Shown here one piece after another: positions 23,330-34,359 of a stretch of DNA of 64,000 nt; positions within the stretch are counted from its first letter, which is position 1; each line of letters opens with the position of its first letter. This stretch comes from Phytoseiulus persimilis. Its lineage: Eukaryota; Arthropoda; Arachnida; Mesostigmata; Phytoseiidae. Made by a program: the position numbers and the translations under genes. The stretch covers positions 37,399,250-37,463,249 of the forward strand of contig CM075103.1 in assembly GCA_037576195.1 (NCBI GenBank), written 5' to 3'. The notes under the pieces are model-generated. The model was not told the DNA's origin and did not search any database. It worked only from the letters and a program-made list of their open reading frames with translations.

Positions 23330-25573
23330 CTTAACGCTCAAATTCAACGTGTGCATGACAGCCCAGCGTCGGAATGGTTTCGGCAGATTTCTAAGAATTA
23401 GCAAGATCCCGAAGCTGCCCCAAGATGGGAGAAACAAGTGTTCCACTACCTCGATTTAGGGAGGTGATCGGCAATACCGTCAAACTTTGTGTCCATCCAA
23501 AAAACGTGATTCCCTGTGAGAAACGCGTGATAGTATAACAACATGAATTAGAACAATGTCTCTGAGAACCGAAGATACCTTATTGAGGAGGTGAAGCTCC
23601 ACAAGTTCAAGTTTCAACAAACCAATGGTGCTTAAGTTCGAGCCGCGGAGAGTCACGATTGGCTGCAGTCAGCATTTTCGAAGCCAAGCGGAAACCTACG
23701 TCAGATCTCCCCTTCCGTTCTTTCGATCCTATTGGAATCCCGACCTGACTGTGCGATAGCATTCAGTCTGTCCAACGGGATCTCTTTTTCCCTCTCCTTC
23801 TGATCTGGAGAATCCATTCCTCGGATTCATGCTGGCTTCATTCGATCGATCGCCTCAAGGGGGAGAATCCGATCGCAGTTTTGCTCTTGGCGACATCCCA
23901 TGTCATCTTTTGTCTTCAGTTGAAGACTCGCTAGAGAGCTATCGAATTCCATGATCTGTGAACATGCTGATTGCAACCGTATTGGATTTCCGGGCTGCAC
24001 TTTCTTGTCTTGCTCATGTAGGTAAATTCGTTCAAGTGTGGAGCATAGCTCGAGTTCCCCCTATTCGCCTTGTACACTTGGAAATGGAATCAGGAGATTC
24101 CATGCTGCAGAATGTGGGAAGTGGGAGAGGAACTCCGGTGATTGCAAGTCTCCGCGAGAGCCACAGAGTTCGCGTTGAAGGGGAACTCATCGACCAGGGT
24201 ATGCTGTACTGGTTGTTTCAGAGGCTCTCGCGGAGCGGGAGCGATTAGCCCCGGCGTATGGAATAAGGAGAGACGCATTGACATTCTGATCAGTTTCCAC
24301 GTTTTTTTTTCCTGGGATATGAGGCGAATGCACAAAATCTCCGAGCGGAAAAATGAGATTAAGCCCTCAGCAAGCTCTTCCCCTCGTTTCCGCAGAATAT
24401 TCCTTTTTCATGCAGTTGTGAGATCTTCCAATCTGTCTTCTGAGGTCGATACCGAGTCGGGGATCCACTCGAAGCTGAGCCGCAAAAGATCGTCCCCCGG
24501 AAAGTGGATTCTTCAATTCGAGCCTCCAGTCAAAAACGTTCCTCCGAAAATCAGAAACCCCTGAGTGAACGACTCGGGTTGGGCATTAGCTCTTTGTGCG
24601 TTTCACTTGAGCTCGTCCTGATTCCCCTTGGTTTCCGCCGTCAGTTCTGTCTTGCGACTAATGTCGTCTGTAAATACATGATTGAACAAAATACTTAAGA
24701 TCATGACCATGTATTATGTGTGTTATCGAATACTGATCGTTTTCACTCCTTACTTAAGTTAAGTGAATCAAGCACCCGGTTGATCGAAGAGAGTACTAGC
24801 GGAACGACTCAGAAACCGACTAGTTGATCGTTTGTCTCTAAATAAATTCTTACAGTTTTTTTCCTCAACGAATACTTCCTTCGGCGTGATCTTGAGAGTT
24901 CGCGCTCCTGTGGTTCGCGGCCAAGGAGCGCTCTCGATCGATTGGTGGAACCTGGAAGCTTAGGCTTCATCCAAAGGCAGCCTCTATCCCTCCATCTGGG
25001 TAGAGGGACGGATGAGTGTTCGATGGGTCGATTTCCGTCCTCGGGGCAGGAATGCATTTTTTTGGACCAACCCATGACGGACCGCTATCAATGAATAATG
25101 ACTGGGGTGCTAAACTCTGATGATATGATGACGCGTCGGTAAGCTCACTTTATTAGTTTTATTGCTCGCATACTTAGCAATTTTGTGAGCTTAAAATTAC
25201 TCTCAACAAAGAGAAACTTTCTCCTTCTTCTCGAGGCCGCATTTATCCGTGACAACCTATCTATAGAGGAATTCAGAGTGAATTCTAGACGGTATTCTTA
25301 TTGGAACCAGAATGGCGAGCCATCATTCAGATGGAATATTTCTACATGATGGAGAAGTCGTCGAGGAAATCTCGGAGGAGAAGTCACGGTACGAAGCTTT
25401 CCTGTTGCTGGGGCTACCGCTGCTGCTCGTAACGTCGATTCGACGACGCAGCACGAGATCAGCGAGGAATGAAAATGTAGCGTTTGGCAGAGACCAGAGT
25501 TTCCTGTTCGACATCAATCTTACGGCTCGTTTCGCTCTGCGAGGACCTCACCAGCGGCGGAGCGATCTGTCCC
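23330..25573. other. TOPORS to ARP2 intergenic region
   Basis: The two genes converge here. TTTATT motifs at 25149-25154 and 25158-25163 read AATAAA on the minus strand and are candidate ARP2 poly(A) signals, about 410 bp past its stop. A plus-strand open frame at 24142-24564 (140 codons, basic, Ser-rich end) is unassigned. A small perfect-arm hairpin (ctccgcgagagcc / ggctctcgcgga) lies at about 24150-24235. No element was recognised. Confidence 0.45.
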
Positions 25574-28038
25574 TTAGTTCGCTGTAGGCGCCAATTTGTC
25601 CAGGACTTTGACGCCGTGTTCAAGGTATTCCTCCCTCGAGATCCACCAGTCAGCTTTGTCTTTAGCCACGTTCGCGAGTACTGAACCGCCAAGAAACACC
25701 ATGTCCTTGCGGCCCGGGGGATCCTCGACGCGGATTTTGAACTTTTTCAATTTCTCGACATCACCTGAGGAAGGGAAGCTTTTATGGACGCCTCGAGAGG
25801 GATCTGGTTCAAGGGGGAAAAATGTCGATCCATGACTCGAAGTGCCTTTCTAGAGAATCACCTTTCAGAACTCGTTCGAGATAGAGTTGTTTGATTTCCC
25901 TCACGAGCCTCGACGGGAGTCCTGGGTACATTGTGGAGCCGCCGGACAAGACGATATGCTTGTATAGTTCAGGCCGTAAGTCTATCTCGGCACTCTGGAT
26001 CGTATTGAACACCAGCTCGGCCATGCCGTGACCTTCTACGTTGATTAGATGGGGTTGGAATAAGGCTTCTGGAGCTTCGAAGCGTTCATTGCCCATTTTG
26101 ATAACTCGACCATCTGGAAACCAAAACAGAGCGTGTCTTCGGGACCAGAGTTCGGAGCTCTCCTGACTCAACAGTGCCAGAGCTGACAGTTACTAGAACG
26201 AGTGGGAGGAGGGGATGTGAGCAATAGTACAAGCCGGAGAAAACTTACCGGGAAGAGTGTAGGGCTCAACCAAGAAGGTCGTCTCTAAACCGAGTTTTTG
26301 TTCTTGCTCGACATTGTAAGCGACGTAGCAGAGCTTCTCCTTCATCATTCGGACCGTTTCAAAATCTGCTGACTGATTAAAAACGTACCCTGCAATCGAC
26401 AATACCGAGAAAATTACAGACAAGCGCGAGATAGGGAAGAGTCCCCATCGTACCACAAGCTCGACTCCATCCTTCCAGAGCAGAGGAGAGGATTGGCCGT
26501 GTTTCCAGTGCCATGTTCAACAGTCCACCCACCTCGTAATAGAAGAAGTTTGATCAAATAACGAGTGATGTCGCGGCCGGCGATATCCAAGCGGCGTGCC
26601 AGGTGAGGCAGTGCGTACCCGAGGTAAACTGGACAGACATGGGTCACACCATCACCGGAATCCACGACAACTCCTGGGAATTGATCGATGATTAAAGAGT
26701 GTTCTTCATCGGAATATCAGCCAGGGAGGGTCTCAAATCGTTCGTTCTTCGCTTAGCAATTGCTCTACCTGCGAGTTTTGGTATCATGCCCGAGCGTTCT
26801 TACCTGTGTACAATCCTTGAGCGTATAACGTGAGCACAGCTTGGATAGCAATGTAGGCGCCATCGAACTCGTATCGTTCAAACATGACCTCGAGCATTTT
26901 CTCTCGATTCCTTAAGGGGTTCAATGGTGGTTCGGTCAGAAGAATTTTGCAGCCTTTCGTTTCCAAGTTCATTTTCTGCGGTCCGAACGTGTAGTCCCAT
27001 ACGTGCAACATGTCATCCCAGTTCCGAACCTGGAAGATGGAGAAAGACTCTGGAACAATGGTTGGGTTCTTCTTCGCACGAAACTCTTGGAGCTGCAGGC
27101 GAGTTCTGGCATTCGCGGTTGGTTGACTCACCATTCCGTTCTCCATGGGGTAGTTTACTTCGAGCATGGAGCGCAACTTTGAAGCTTCGTCTCCAATCAT
27201 GAGATCCTTGACCTGGAAATAGGGAGCACACCTGAGGAAAACCCGATCGCACTCGATCAACCTCAATATCCGATCGAGGTTTCCACCAATCGAGACTTGG
27301 AGCTCATTCTGTCGTCAATTCCACTATAGCTTGAAGTGTGTCGCCGCGAGTTCTGACCCGGATTTGATGAGGAAGTCTGATGCCCGAGCATAGTCGTTGG
27401 AGCTATAATCGGCGGAATGCTCTACGAGCTGAACATTGCCCACGTGAAAAACCCCCTTTGATGCGTTGGAATCGATTCTCGGGGTGTCAAAGATCAAGTG
27501 CGTGGAAGCTCATGTGAACGCTATGTGTTACCGTTTGAGTGGGTTCGTGCCTGGCCTGTTCACTTATGACTCAATGTCCTTCTTTGGAAACCACGGCGTC
27601 GATAATGACGGTGACTGAAACGATGAATCCGTCGATCGGCGTGGAGCGAATTCTCTCAGTCAATAGAAGCTCCTCGATTACCCCGATTCTCTAGGATTCT
27701 CTGCCAACGATACGACTTATTGAGATAACCCCGGATGTGGGAGAATAAGAAAGAGTTCAGGACTGGAGGGATCAAATCATGCCTCCCTGTCTGACTCCGA
27801 AGCAGACCGTCTCTAAGGGACTCTTCATCTCGGCGGCGCCGTTCTTCACTGGCAACAGGCAAGGAAACCTACATGATAGACTCACCTCCATCTCTCCGAC
27901 TCTGCTCGAGGCTCTGAGGATCGGTCTTCCAACAAGACTAGGGAAAGTAAATGCTGGAAAGTTTGAGCCGGCATAACCACACTTGACAAAACCAGTTCCA
28001 TTGTCACAAACGATAACTTTTCTGCCTTGTGAGTCCAT
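25574..28038 (-). CDS. Arp2: Actin-related protein 2 (ARP2)
   Basis: Seven exons on the minus strand: 28038-27886, 27212-27132, 27029-26804, 26673-26533, 26389-26249, 26113-25862, 25764-25574. All introns are GT-AG, the phases agree, and the CDS is 1185 nt, giving 394 residues, the same length as animal ARP2. The start [20 protein letters not shown] holds the actin-fold phosphate-1 loop. [15 protein letters not shown] is phosphate-2, and [14 protein letters not shown] is the adenosine motif. The C-terminal [13 protein letters not shown] and [14 protein letters not shown] are also typical of ARP2 rather than actin. ARP2 is an ATP-binding subunit of the seven-protein Arp2/3 complex that nucleates branched actin filaments at the cell cortex. 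Intron 1 (673 nt) is much the longest. The 102-nt intron at 27030-27131 is a multiple of three and contains no in-frame stop. No disabling change was seen. Confidence 0.96.
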
Positions 28039-28141
28039 TTCGACTGGGAGAACACCGCTCGCTGGCTGCCGAACGCGCCGTCACCTCGGTCTTTATAAGG
28101 CGAAACTACTGAAGCAAAGAGCCGTTCAATCCAAGTTCAGC

Positions 28142-28843
28142 TCAACTATCAGGATCAGCAACACACACCCCTGTCAAATCGACTAGCTGGCCGGTACAGA
28201 TCACGGCTCCTAGAGCGATGGATCTCAACGGGAGGTCTTTAGAAGGGACAGTGACGTCAACATGGATTCGGAGTGCTGCGAAGAGAGTCGCAACGGTCTC
28301 TTGCCGGGTGTGTCCTCGATTCGAGTGTTGAATGATTCGGAGATCTTGGAGAGTATTCGTTGACTGTGTCGATATCACGGTCTGTGGCATTGAAGTCTCT
28401 AAAACGCGCCCCGAATCCAGGACATGAACAACCTGACAGCCTGATCCGTAGTAGTTCGAAAGAAACCTCCGGAGCAAAGAGAATCATGTGGTCCGGCGTA
28501 GGCGCCACATATATGGTTTCCGAATGTGCAGCGCGAGTCACAGCAAGGTCGAAACCGTTCCATGCGGGCTCGCCGTGAATCTTCCTTCTCAATATCATAA
28601 TTCCAATGAGCTCCTTTCGCGTGTCGACGACGTAGGAAATAACCTAAAAGTTGCACGAAGATTCCATGGACACCTTAACCAGTCCTCATATGAGATTGCC
28701 TCTCCAAGCTCGGAATAATAACCTGCCGCTTCTGCAAAATATTTTGTATCTCAGATACTTCTTGGGCCCGATATCCGCGCGTCCGCAAAGGCTCGGCAAA
28801 GGGGTTCTCGGGGAATTTCCGGGAAATCCTCCAGAGCCTTCAT
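28142..28843 (-). pseudogene. Unidentified minus-strand gene, frame-broken
   Basis: An ATG at 28841-28843 opens MKALEDFPEIPREPLCRAF, which meets a TGA after about 30 codons. The same frame resumes as DTKYFAEAAGYYSELGEAIS. A second block (about 28622-28470) reads VISYVVDTRKELIGIMILRR...YVAPTPDHMILFAPE after an acceptor-like tttag. A third block (about 28440-28142) reads VVHVLDSGRVLETSMP...GQLVDLTGVCVADPDS to a stop. The composition is clearly protein-like, but the joins require very short introns or frameshifts, so it is either a decayed gene or a gene with unusual splicing. I cannot name the family. It lies 104 bp upstream of ARP2 on the same strand. Its start codon falls inside the 20-bp sequence duplicated across the copia insertion. 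Confidence 0.35.
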
Positions 28844-28851
28844 GGTGAGAT
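28832..28851 (+). repeat. 20-bp direct repeat, left copy at copia boundary
   Basis: This 20-mer begins cagagccttc and ends gtgagat. It directly precedes the copia 5' LTR and recurs exactly at 37302-37321, where copia coding sequence ends. Copia-type integration normally duplicates about 5 bp, so this is unusually long. Confidence 0.8.
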
Positions 28852-28994
28852 TGTTGAAGTTGGTGTTCAGTGTGTATAACGAAGTTATCAACCGTTCCCT
28901 ATTTAAAGCTGCTCGGCGAGAATAAACTATCCTTTTTAGTCGACATTAACGAAGCGCAAGTGTCCTCGCTCTCCTTCCCAGACTAGTTGTAACA
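28852..28994 (+). repeat. Copia 5' LTR (143 bp)
   Basis: Begins TGTTGAAG and ends TTGTAACA, the TG...CA pattern of LTRs. It contains a TATA-like tatttaaag near 28896 and an AATAAA near 28921, consistent with the U3-R-U5 promoter and poly(A) signals. It is immediately followed by the primer-binding site. No partner LTR remains. Confidence 0.85.
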
Positions 28995-29010
28995 GGTTAT
29001 GGGCCCAGGC
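28995..29010 (+). promoter_or_regulatory. Copia primer-binding site, half-tRNA iMet type
   Basis: GGTTATGGGCCCAGGC starts at the first base after the LTR. The GGTTATGGGCCCAG core is the copia-type primer site that pairs with an internal fragment of initiator methionine tRNA rather than its 3' end. Confidence 0.8.
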
Positions 29011-29061
29011 CTTTGGTGTGACGAGTTCCGAAGTTCTCAGAGGAGTTAAGCGATCAACAAG

Positions 29062-29520
29062 ATGGATTTAGCAAAGCACGTAAAACCACTCGCTGGTGAA
29101 ACAGACTGGCCTTTGTGGAAACGGAAGATGCGAGACTTGCTGGACTATCATGAGGGAACTCTAGATGTCATAGACGGCAAGTTAGTGAGGCCAACGTGTC
29201 TCAGTGAGGATGCATCTGCTGAAGAACAGAGAGACTACCAAGCAAGGTCTGCAAAGTTTCGGAAAGCTAACAGTTATGCGAAGACTTAAATCTCGAGTGC
29301 TGTGACAGATACTGTTTATCAAAAGATTATGGATAAAGAGACTGCCAAAGATGCGTGGGATGCACTCAAGAAGCTTTATGAGGCCTCGTCGAAGGATCAA
29401 CTCTTCAAAATATGCACCGAGTTCTTTGCATTCGATTGGTCTCAGAATGATGACGTATCAACTCATACAGCTAAACTATCGAATCTCTTCACCGAACTTA
29501 ATAATGGTCTGCGAGTTGAT
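29062..29520 (+). pseudogene. gag: Copia gag, N-terminal part
   Basis: The frame opens with an ATG 50 nt after the primer site and encodes the copia Gag N-terminus: LAGETDWPLWKRKMRDLLDY, then after a break ETAKDAWDALKKLYEASSKDQLF, the familiar UBN2/retrotran_gag pattern. A TAA at 29287-29289 interrupts the frame, which otherwise continues unchanged. Homology ends at ELNNGLRV where the LINE tail begins. The missing half of Gag (PLPELLLVRKTLQILPSNFE...) resumes at about 34710 on the far side of the LINE. Confidence 0.85.
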
Positions 29521-29602
29521 TGATTGATTGATTTTATTTCGATCTTCCATATGCACATATGGTCCCTTTCGTTTCAGGGGTGAAGTGTTTTGCATTCACA
29601 GA

Positions 29603-32600
29603 TCATTTTTCTCGGTTCTCCCGGCATCGTAAGATTTCCTTCGTCCTTCTAATGTCCTTCGGTGTTGAGTCGGGGTGAAGTCCAATTCGGAACGGGAATT
29701 CTCGTGGGGGATACCTTCCTTCTTCGAATTCCATCACGACGTGTGCGTCGGTTTCGGGTCTTCCGCATATGTTGCAGTTCAAGTCGATAGAAGGATCGCG
29801 GTTATGTCGTTGGGTTCTGGTGTTGAGCATTCCTGCTCTTGTTAACGCCAGAAGCCGACTGCCCCGCGAGTTATCGTACATATCCAGTTGGAGACCTCTT
29901 GTCTCTTTGAATTGTCGAGAAATGCACAGTGTGGACTTGGATTCCATGTTTTGTTTCCATGTATTGTCCAGTTTATTCTGCACCCTCATTTTGAGTTCTT
30001 TGCGGAATAGAGTCCACATTGCTGTGCCCGATGTATTTCTGGTCAGCCCGAGGTTTTCCAGGTCGAATTGCAATCTCAATTTCTTGAGTCTCTCTGTTGC
30101 AGTGACCGAGGTGTTTGTTATCTCGGTCGCCGTGAGGACAAGCTTGGGCCATCTCGTTGGGTCCATAGATCTTATCCTTTCGAAGTACATCGTTTTGCTC
30201 GTGGTTACCCGGGCGTCGAAGGAGCTCCAGCCTAGTTCTCCCTCGATGAACTCCTTTGATATGGTGGAGTGGGGTATCCCGAGAGCCCATCTCCCCGCAT
30301 CTCTTTGCCTGACTTCGATGAGGTTTCTCAGTCTTTTGGGCATTGTGATTGCCGCGTTGCAATATGTGAGTTGCGGGACAGCGGTGGCTTTCCAGAGAAT
30401 TTTGGATACTTCGAAACGGTTGAAGCTCCAGAGTGTTCTCGCGTTGAGTCTTTGGATCGCCTTATTTGCCGTTTCGGTCAACTTCACCCAATGTTGGGCC
30501 AAGTAGTCTTTTTCGGCTGATAATTCAATTCCGAGATACTTATATGATGCTACCTCTGGTATTTGCATCCCTTGTATACTCAGGTTTCGATTTTGGATAT
30601 GTGTCTTTGGTGGTCGAGAGAAAACCAATGTGCCGCTCTTTTGAGGATTGAATTTGATGGACCGGGCGTCTCCAAATTCTGTTGTTACCTTCAAAAGCGT
30701 TGCCATATCCTTCCATTCGTGTGCCATCAGAACGATGTCGTCGGCAAACATCAGGCCAGGGATCGTGAAATATTTTTTCTCTTTCACGTCCCAGAAATTG
30801 CCTTTTTTCGCAAATCTAAAGCCAATCTCTTTTGAGAGTAGTTGCCGCTCGAGATCTGCGATATACAGGCTGAAGAGGATCGGAGATAGAGGACATCCCT
30901 GACGAAGTCCGGTGGGTATGGACATTTCGTTCGAGGTGTGGTCACCGTATTGAATGAAGATGTAGGTGTCTTCATACAGGTGTTTAATGAGCTCAATCAG
31001 TGTTGGGTTCATTCCTCTTTCCTCAAGGGTTTGCCACAGCTTCCGTCGATCGATGCGATCGAAGGCTTTCGTAGCATCCAAGAACACGCAAATCAGACCC
31101 GTTTGTTGGGCTCTAGCGGTCTCAATTGCCGTTGTTAGAACAAAAATGTTGTCCTCGCCCCGGCGGTCTTTCCTGAACCCATTTTGCATCTCCGATAGTT
31201 GTTCTGTCTCCTCTGTCCATTTTTGTATGTGTTTCCCCAGTATTTTGGTGAATACTCGATACATGACGTCGGATACAGTGATGGGTCTGTAAGTGGTAAG
31301 GTTTCCCTTCGTTGAGTTTGGTTTTTCAAGAAGGGAGACCCTGCCTACCCTCCATTCCATCGGCAGCTCGTGAGTGCCTTCCAGAATGTCATTGAACACA
31401 TCGGAGACATATTCGTAGCCGATATCGTTCAATGCTTTGAGGATTTTCGTCGGTATCTTCCCGGGTCCAGTGGCTGAATTCTCGGAGATTCCTGCCAGGG
31501 TGGTTTTCACCTCCGAACCTGTTGTGACAAGATCGACTCGGGGCCTCGAGAGGAAGCATCGATCCTTATGGTTAGGATTGTCTTCGGCTTCCAGCAGGTG
31601 ATTTGCTACTCTAGTAAGGTAAGCTGTCATACCCAGCGGTTGGACATCGTTACCAGCTTCATTTACTATTCGTATCCTGTCTGGTGCCTTTCTCTCGTTC
31701 TTCTTGATGTACTCCCAGAATGCTTTGGTTTTTGCTTGTCTGGGGGCTCTCATTATTTGATCGTACATTTTACGATCCCTGATATGGAGTTGGTTCGCGA
31801 TTTCGGTTCGGACAGCGTCTTGTGCTATTCGATACTGCCTTTTCGCTTCTTCCACGCCAATTCCAGTGTGTCTGGCTTTCCTCCATGCACGATTCTGTTC
31901 CCTTCTGTATCTCGGAAGTTGTGATATTTCGGGGGTGAGTATTCTCTTTCTCGTGTCTACATTGATGAGTTTAGTACTTTTGGTCATTGCATTTTGGAGG
32001 GTAGTCACCAGATCCCTGTAGTTGGCCGATCTTGGTGATCTGACCAAAGTTTCCAGTTCACTTGTGGCTGTTTCCGCTGCTTTTTGTAACCGTAATACTT
32101 TCACTCGTGCCTTTTGGAGTTTGCCGTTTCTCTTGCCCTTACCGAGGTGTAGGGTAATGAGGTTATGGTCGCTCCAGTTAAGGACTTCTTTGTTCTCGTC
32201 TATGTGCATGGACATGACCTCTCGGTATGCTGCAGCGTTGCAGAGTACATAGTCGATTGAAGACGAATGACCACCCTGTGTTCGGGTGATCCTTCCTTCG
32301 CATTTTTCGGACAGATTCAGAATTGTGAGGTCGTGTTGGTCGGCTAGCTCAATGATGAGCCGGCCTCGACCATCTAGTCTTCCGTCAAGCTGTTGGATAT
32401 GGGCGTTCATGTCGCCCGCAATCACTAGCTTGGTGTCCTTCTCAACTCTAGCTCGGATAACATCTCCTATATGTCGGAATTGTTCCTTATTCGAGTTCTG
32501 ATCGGCGATGGCGGCGTAGACTGAGATGAAGACCCATTGTCGGTTTCCTATCTCAGCGCCTATTGCAATGAAATCAGTCCCTTTTTCGGTCCAGCGTATC

Positions 32601-32839
32601 TCGTCCATGGTAGATCGGATAAGTATCCCTGTTCCACCGGATGATTTACTGCCAGAGGGTCCGTTTCGATTGTTCCCGTAAAATGTGAACCCTTCGATCC
32701 GAGGTGGATTTTCTAGGTTCATCAGGTGGGTTTCTGAGAGGAGGAGGATATCATAGTGGTCTGATAGTCTCCTAGTTTCAATTTTGAGAAGGTCTTGGTA
32801 GAGACTTTCCCACTTGGCTGGGTTTTTCCCCCCTTGCAT
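29603..32839 (-). CDS. LINE ORF2: endonuclease-reverse transcriptase
   Basis: An uninterrupted 1078-residue ORF. The N-terminal APE-type endonuclease shows LLLSETHL (about 33-40), VIAGDMNAH and WSDHNLITLHL. The reverse transcriptase includes YRPITVSDVMYRVF, VFLDATKAFDRIDRRK, GLRQGCPLSPILFSLY and the catalytic FADDIVLM at about residues 697-704. The C-terminus ends with a zinc-binding motif CNICGRPETDAHVVMEF (about residue 1020), with no RNase H domain. The protein nicks target DNA and reverse-transcribes element RNA at the nick. All catalytic motifs look intact, so the enzyme could be active or only recently dead. It starts 78 nt downstream of the end of ORF1. Confidence 0.93.
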   Translation of the reverse strand: MQGGKNPAKWESLYQDLLKIETRRLSDHYDILLLSETHLMNLENPPRIEGFTFYGNNRNGPSGSKSSGGTGILIRSTMDEIRWTEKGTDFIAIGAEIGNRQWVFISVYAAIADQNSNKEQFRHIGDVIRARVEKDTKLVIAGDMNAHIQQLDGRLDGRGRLIIELADQHDLTILNLSEKCEGRITRTQGGHSSSIDYVLCNAAAYREVMSMHIDENKEVLNWSDHNLITLHLGKGKRNGKLQKARVKVLRLQKAAETATSELETLVRSPRSANYRDLVTTLQNAMTKSTKLINVDTRKRILTPEISQLPRYRREQNRAWRKARHTGIGVEEAKRQYRIAQDAVRTEIANQLHIRDRKMYDQIMRAPRQAKTKAFWEYIKKNERKAPDRIRIVNEAGNDVQPLGMTAYLTRVANHLLEAEDNPNHKDRCFLSRPRVDLVTTGSEVKTTLAGISENSATGPGKIPTKILKALNDIGYEYVSDVFNDILEGTHELPMEWRVGRVSLLEKPNSTKGNLTTYRPITVSDVMYRVFTKILGKHIQKWTEETEQLSEMQNGFRKDRRGEDNIFVLTTAIETARAQQTGLICVFLDATKAFDRIDRRKLWQTLEERGMNPTLIELIKHLYEDTYIFIQYGDHTSNEMSIPTGLRQGCPLSPILFSLYIADLERQLLSKEIGFRFAKKGNFWDVKEKKYFTIPGLMFADDIVLMAHEWKDMATLLKVTTEFGDARSIKFNPQKSGTLVFSRPPKTHIQNRNLSIQGMQIPEVASYKYLGIELSAEKDYLAQHWVKLTETANKAIQRLNARTLWSFNRFEVSKILWKATAVPQLTYCNAAITMPKRLRNLIEVRQRDAGRWALGIPHSTISKEFIEGELGWSSFDARVTTSKTMYFERIRSMDPTRWPKLVLTATEITNTSVTATERLKKLRLQFDLENLGLTRNTSGTAMWTLFRKELKMRVQNKLDNTWKQNMESKSTLCISRQFKETRGLQLDMYDNSRGSRLLALTRAGMLNTRTQRHNRDPSIDLNCNICGRPETDAHVVMEFEEGRYPPREFPFRIGLHPDSTPKDIRRTKEILRCRENREK

Positions 32840-32917
32840 GTTGAAAACACCAATCTTAATGCGAAAATGTATTTTTATTTTTTCATCGTAGAGGGTGCCT
32901 TCGGGGAGAGCGGACCG

Positions 32918-34359
32918 CTAGGATGATGGTTTTTTGAGGGCTTCTTGTAGGATTCTGGAAAGCTCGATTGTTTCCTCTTCCTTGGTCACCTGTCGCTGAG
33001 GAGTCGAAGTTTGCGGGTGAGATTTTTTCTCTCTCCGCTCCTCAGGTTCTGGGTGGTGACTCCGGCCCTGTCTCCGGTTATCGTGGCTTTGAGGGGCTAC
33101 GTGGGGTCGCCCCTTCTTTTGCTCACTGGTCCCCAACTCGAGTGAGGTATCTCCCACACTTCTTTTTTTCCCCGCGCCTCTTGGTGGCTGCGGCTTATTG
33201 AAGTGTGGTCGATCCAAGTCGGGGACTCGACCAGAGGTCTGATCTGTGTGGCTCGGACGCCTGGGGTGGCCTCCGAAATTGCTCGGACGGGTCGGAGCGT
33301 TACGAGCACCAGAGGTGGAGGGTTTCTCCTTGGTCTCGGTTGTCTCGACCTTGGGTTCCGGCTGCGCACACAGATTTTTGCGCCGTCGGACAGCAGCTGA
33401 TCGATCTCGGCCGAGGGTATATGCAGGCCTTCGCCTATTCGGCGACTAATCCTGATCATTGCCTCGACCTGACCAGCTTTATTCCAGCCCTGGTTTGAGT
33501 TAAACGCAGGGCGTTCTGAAATATACCTGAGATCTATTGTCTCAGTGCTGCCCTTCAGCTGAGTCAGCAGGCTGTCTATGTACGCAGAGTGGCCATAGTT
33601 CTTGTTGTCTACACGGAAGGTTGTGTAGACTGCCCTGTTGACTTTCTCGTGTCTCCCGAGCTCCTCGAGTGCTTGCTGCGCTTCCGCGACAGCCTCGCTC
33701 CTCTGGTACGAGGCCTCTTGGAAGACACTTTGACCTCCCCACACGAGGACTGTGGCAGAGCAGGTGTAGTCTGCCTTCTCCAGCTCAGCTGCTGCCTTTT
33801 GGCAGAGCTGCGCGGTGGAGAGAGGCCCGTACGTCCTGACTCTCAGTCCTCTGTGTTTGTTGAGGAGCGCATATATGGTGTTCGACGGGAACAGATCGGC
33901 ACAGTGCCGGTCCATGCATAACATCACTATAGGTCCACGGTAGACCTGTTTAGGTGGTGCCGTCTTAAACTGCATGGGACTTTGGCTGATTGCTTCCCTC
34001 AGTTGGTTTTCGAGTTCGGCACATCTTGCCTCTGTTGCAGCAACGGTTGCTGCGAGGCTAGCCAATTTGAAGTCCCTAGCCTTCACTTCTTGGTTCTGCC
34101 ACTTCATATAGTTTAGAGCGGCAGCCCGCTCAGTCATCAGAGCGAGGCGCTCTGACCCTGCGCAGGTGTGACACTGTAAGATTACAGAGTCGTTGGGGTT
34201 CATGTCCGTCCCCATCAGCTTCTCCTCACACTGACTGCAGATGTCGAATGTGGGATTAGCTCTGAGGGTTTCCGGACTGAATTCCATTTTGAGGGGTATT
34301 TGGAAAAGGTATTTTATTTCCACCCACTCACTCCTCTCCCTATTTTTCGGAGCTTCCAA
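32918..34359 (-). CDS. LINE ORF1 protein, one frameshift
   Basis: The main frame (34359-33097) encodes a Cys motif CSQC...CHTC (about residues 40-68), a helical region with coiled-coil character (about 85-125) and an alpha/beta-like domain (PIVMLCMDRHCADLF, VLVWGGQSVF). Near 33360-33385, around a short A run, the coding signal moves to another frame. That frame reads QPEPKVETTETKEKPSTSG and continues to a stop at 32918, giving a Pro/Arg-rich basic tail suited to RNA binding. ORF1 is thus broken by a single-base indel, or by a sequencing error. The middle domain could be a degenerate SGNH-esterase fold like that of CR1 ORF1 proteins; this is speculative. Confidence 0.7.

Noticed and set aside
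26193..27266. Larger unspliced ARP2 exons
   Set aside because: The open frames extend into introns (for example [10 protein letters not shown] and LLRGGW); consensus donors and the known ARP2 sequence place the exon ends earlier.
29769..30506. Plus-strand 245-codon hydrophobic open frame
   Set aside because: It is antisense to the LINE ORF2, whose endonuclease, RT and zinc motifs are unambiguous; the hydrophobicity comes from the complementary codons.
33589..33921. Plus-strand open frames over LINE ORF1
   Set aside because: Antisense to ORF1 codons; no independent features.
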